From: Pseudomonas sp.
GTDB taxonomy: Bacteria > Pseudomonadota > Gammaproteobacteria > Pseudomonadales > Pseudomonadaceae
Length of the DNA: 64,000 nt
Assembly: GCA_030699825.1 (NCBI GenBank)
Contig: JAUYKV010000033.1
Coordinates: 62,001-126,000 of the forward strand
Reading direction: 5' to 3'
In this document: positions 62,767 through 64,000 of the stretch, piece by piece
Position numbering within the stretch: the first letter of the stretch is position 1
Layout: each line of letters opens with the position of its first letter
Notes under the pieces: model-generated
Databases searched by the model: none
Told to the model about the DNA's origin: nothing
What the model saw: the letters and a program-made list of their open reading frames with translations, nothing else
Translations under genes and position numbers: made by a program

Positions 62767-63594
62767 CTCGCTGGCCTGGACCAAATGCACCACCCGCTGC
62801 GGGAACGGAATACCGATACCGGCCTCGGTCAGCTGCTCCTTGGCCAGCTCGGTAAATTCGAAGGTCACCGGCCAGAAATCCGCCGTCGCCACCCACACCC
62901 GCAACGACAGGTTGACCGCGCTATCCCCCAGCCCCGTGACGAACACCACAGGCGCCGGGTCGCGATGAATGCGCGGATCCTCGGCGATCTTCAGCAGTAC
63001 ATCGCGGGCTTTCTTGATGTCGCTGGAGTAGTCGATGCCCAGATTGATGTCGGCGCGACGCGTGGCTTCGCGCGAATAATTGGTGATATGGCCGTTGGAC
63101 AGGCTGCCGTTGGGCACTATCACCACCTTGTTGTCGGCGGTTTTCAGGGTCGTGTGAAAAATATGAATGCTGTCGACGCTGCCCGATACGCCCTGCCCCT
63201 CGATCCAGTCACCGGCGCGAAACGGACGGAACAGCAAGATCAGCACGCCACCGGCGAAGTTCGCCAGGCTGCCTTGCAGGGCCAGGCCGATGGCCAGGCC
63301 GGCAGCACCGATCACCGCGATAAAGGAGGTGGTTGCCACGCCGATCATCGAGGCCACACTGATCAGCAGCAGCACCTTGAGGACGATGCCGGCCAGGCTG
63401 CCGATAAAACTGTGCAATGCTCGGTCGACATTACGCCGCACCAGTATGGCCGCGACCTTGCGGGTCAAGGCATTGATCAGCCACCAACCGACCAGCAGGG
63501 TAATGATCGCCAGGGTCAGCTGACCACTGTATTGCAACACCACCGGCAGCCAGCTCTCGGACAGTTTCACCAGTTGCTCGACATTCATCTCCAT
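62728..63594 (-). CDS. mscS: Mechanosensitive channel MscS
   Basis: A 288-residue small-conductance mechanosensitive channel. TM segments at about 25-45, 65-85 and 95-115; the pore helix includes GAAGLAIGLALQGSLANFAGG. The beta domain follows with FRPFRAGDWIEGQGVSGSVDSI and VPNGSLSNGHITNYSRE. Starts MEMNVEQLVKLSESW, with AAGGAGTG upstream. The C-terminal QAVEARRRGSLG comes from an inserted repeat, so the natural C-terminus was replaced. Confidence 0.92.
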   Translation of the reverse strand: MEMNVEQLVKLSESWLPVVLQYSGQLTLAIITLLVGWWLINALTRKVAAILVRRNVDRALHSFIGSLAGIVLKVLLLISVASMIGVATTSFIAVIGAAGLAIGLALQGSLANFAGGVLILLFRPFRAGDWIEGQGVSGSVDSIHIFHTTLKTADNKVVIVPNGSLSNGHITNYSREATRRADINLGIDYSSDIKKARDVLLKIAEDPRIHRDPAPVVFVTGLGDSAVNLSLRVWVATADFWPVTFEFTELAKEQLTEAGIGIPFPQRVVHLVQASEQAVEARRRGSLG

Positions 63595-63622
63595 TTGACA
63601 CTCCTTTTCGACACTTGAAACA

Positions 63623-63650
63623 CGACCGCCATGGCAAGCCATGGCGGTCG
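63623..63650. terminator. Perfect palindromic hairpin between yajQ and mscS
   Basis: CGACCGCCATGGC / GCCATGGCGGTCG, 13-bp stem with a 2-nt centre, 50 bp past the yajQ stop. No strong T tract, so termination is likely but not certain. Confidence 0.6.
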
Positions 63651-63699
63651 CTTGACGATCACTGCTGCCGCGCCACCCGGGCCCGGCAGGCTTGCCGCA

Positions 63700-64000
63700 T
63701 CAATCGCGGAAATTGTTGAACTGCAGTGGCATATCAAAGTCCTTGGCGCGCAGGGCGGCGATCGCCTCCTGCAGGTCATCGCGCTTCTTGCCGGTAATGC
63801 GCACCTGCTCGCCCTGAATGGCGGCCTGCACCTTGAGTTTGCTGTCCTTGATGTGGGCGACGATCTTCTTCGCCAATTCCTTGTCGATGCCTTCGCGCAA
63901 GACCGCTTCCTGCTTGACGCTCTTGCCCGAGGGATAAGCGTCCTTGAACTCGACGCACTGCACATCGATCTTGCGCTTGACCAGGCAGAGCTTGAGAATC
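63700..64000 (-). CDS. yajQ: YajQ family nucleotide-binding protein, 5' part cut by window edge
   Basis: The last 100 or so residues of YajQ lie here: [68 protein letters not shown] and the end [11 protein letters not shown], all highly conserved. YajQ proteins bind cyclic di-GMP in Xanthomonas and P. aeruginosa. The start is beyond the window. Confidence 0.95.
   Translation of the reverse strand, partial: ILKLCLVKRKIDVQCVEFKDAYPSGKSVKQEAVLREGIDKELAKKIVAHIKDSKLKVQAAIQGEQVRITGKKRDDLQEAIAALRAKDFDMPLQFNNFRD

Overview
The window is GC-rich Gammaproteobacterial chromosome, almost certainly Pseudomonas. Blocks of genes in orders typical of that genus include trmJ/suhB, queA-tgt-yajC-secD-secF, lptF-lptG/pepA-holC-valS, sodB-bifA, the icmP imelysin operon, groES-groL and mscS/yajQ. 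It looks like ordinary chromosomal backbone with small accessory patches. No prophage, CRISPR array, integron or autonomous insertion sequence was seen.

Layout. 1-9.2 kb: trmJ (cut by the window edge) diverges from suhB; a glycine-zipper envelope protein; the queA-tgt-yajC-secD-secF operon; tRNA-Leu(CAA); a cold-shock protein; an RDD membrane protein followed by a decayed copy of its own 3' end. 9.2-21.6 kb: LPS export permeases lptF/lptG, diverging from pepA-holC-(small acidic protein)-valS; then nhaD, a winged-helix protein, a TVP38-like membrane protein, rlmF and a HEAT-repeat protein. 21.7-26.1 kb: the osmF-yehY-yehX-yehW osmoprotectant ABC transporter and a junction of two gene remnants. 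26.4-38.3 kb: an ion channel, a haloalkane-dehalogenase-type hydrolase, sbcD-sbcC, a HAD phosphatase, an Lrp-type regulator divergent from a YjeH-type exporter, a RhuM-Fic fusion, and a TAXI-type binding protein. 38.3-46.1 kb: ndpA, a membrane-anchored glutaredoxin, a 5'-truncated AraC regulator behind a GST gene, a GIY-YIG protein, phosphatidylcholine synthase, a coiled-coil membrane protein, a saccharopine-dehydrogenase remnant and the argP/argO pair. 46.3-64 kb: sodB, bifA, an EF-hand-bearing GIDE-like protein with lemA, the icmP operon (two imelysins, a di-heme protein and a DUF1513 protein), an InaA-type kinase, groES-groL, fxsA, a HugZ-like protein, an SDR, mscS and the 3' part of yajQ.

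Functional themes are envelope biogenesis (SecDF-YajC, LptFG, PC synthase), osmotic and ionic homeostasis (OsmF-Yeh, NhaD, MscS, ion channel), stress and protein quality (GroESL, SodB, CspA-type protein), c-di-GMP turnover (BifA) and a probably iron-responsive periplasmic operon.

The most notable structure outside the genes is a pair of related, oppositely oriented MITE-like elements (27986-28198 and 62651-62766). They share about 16-bp inverted termini. One abuts the sbcC stop codon with a flanking 4-bp direct repeat; the other supplies the last 12 codons and the stop of mscS. Several other dispersed repeat families and five gene remnants mark local rearrangement. I found no convincing wholly new multi-gene system.
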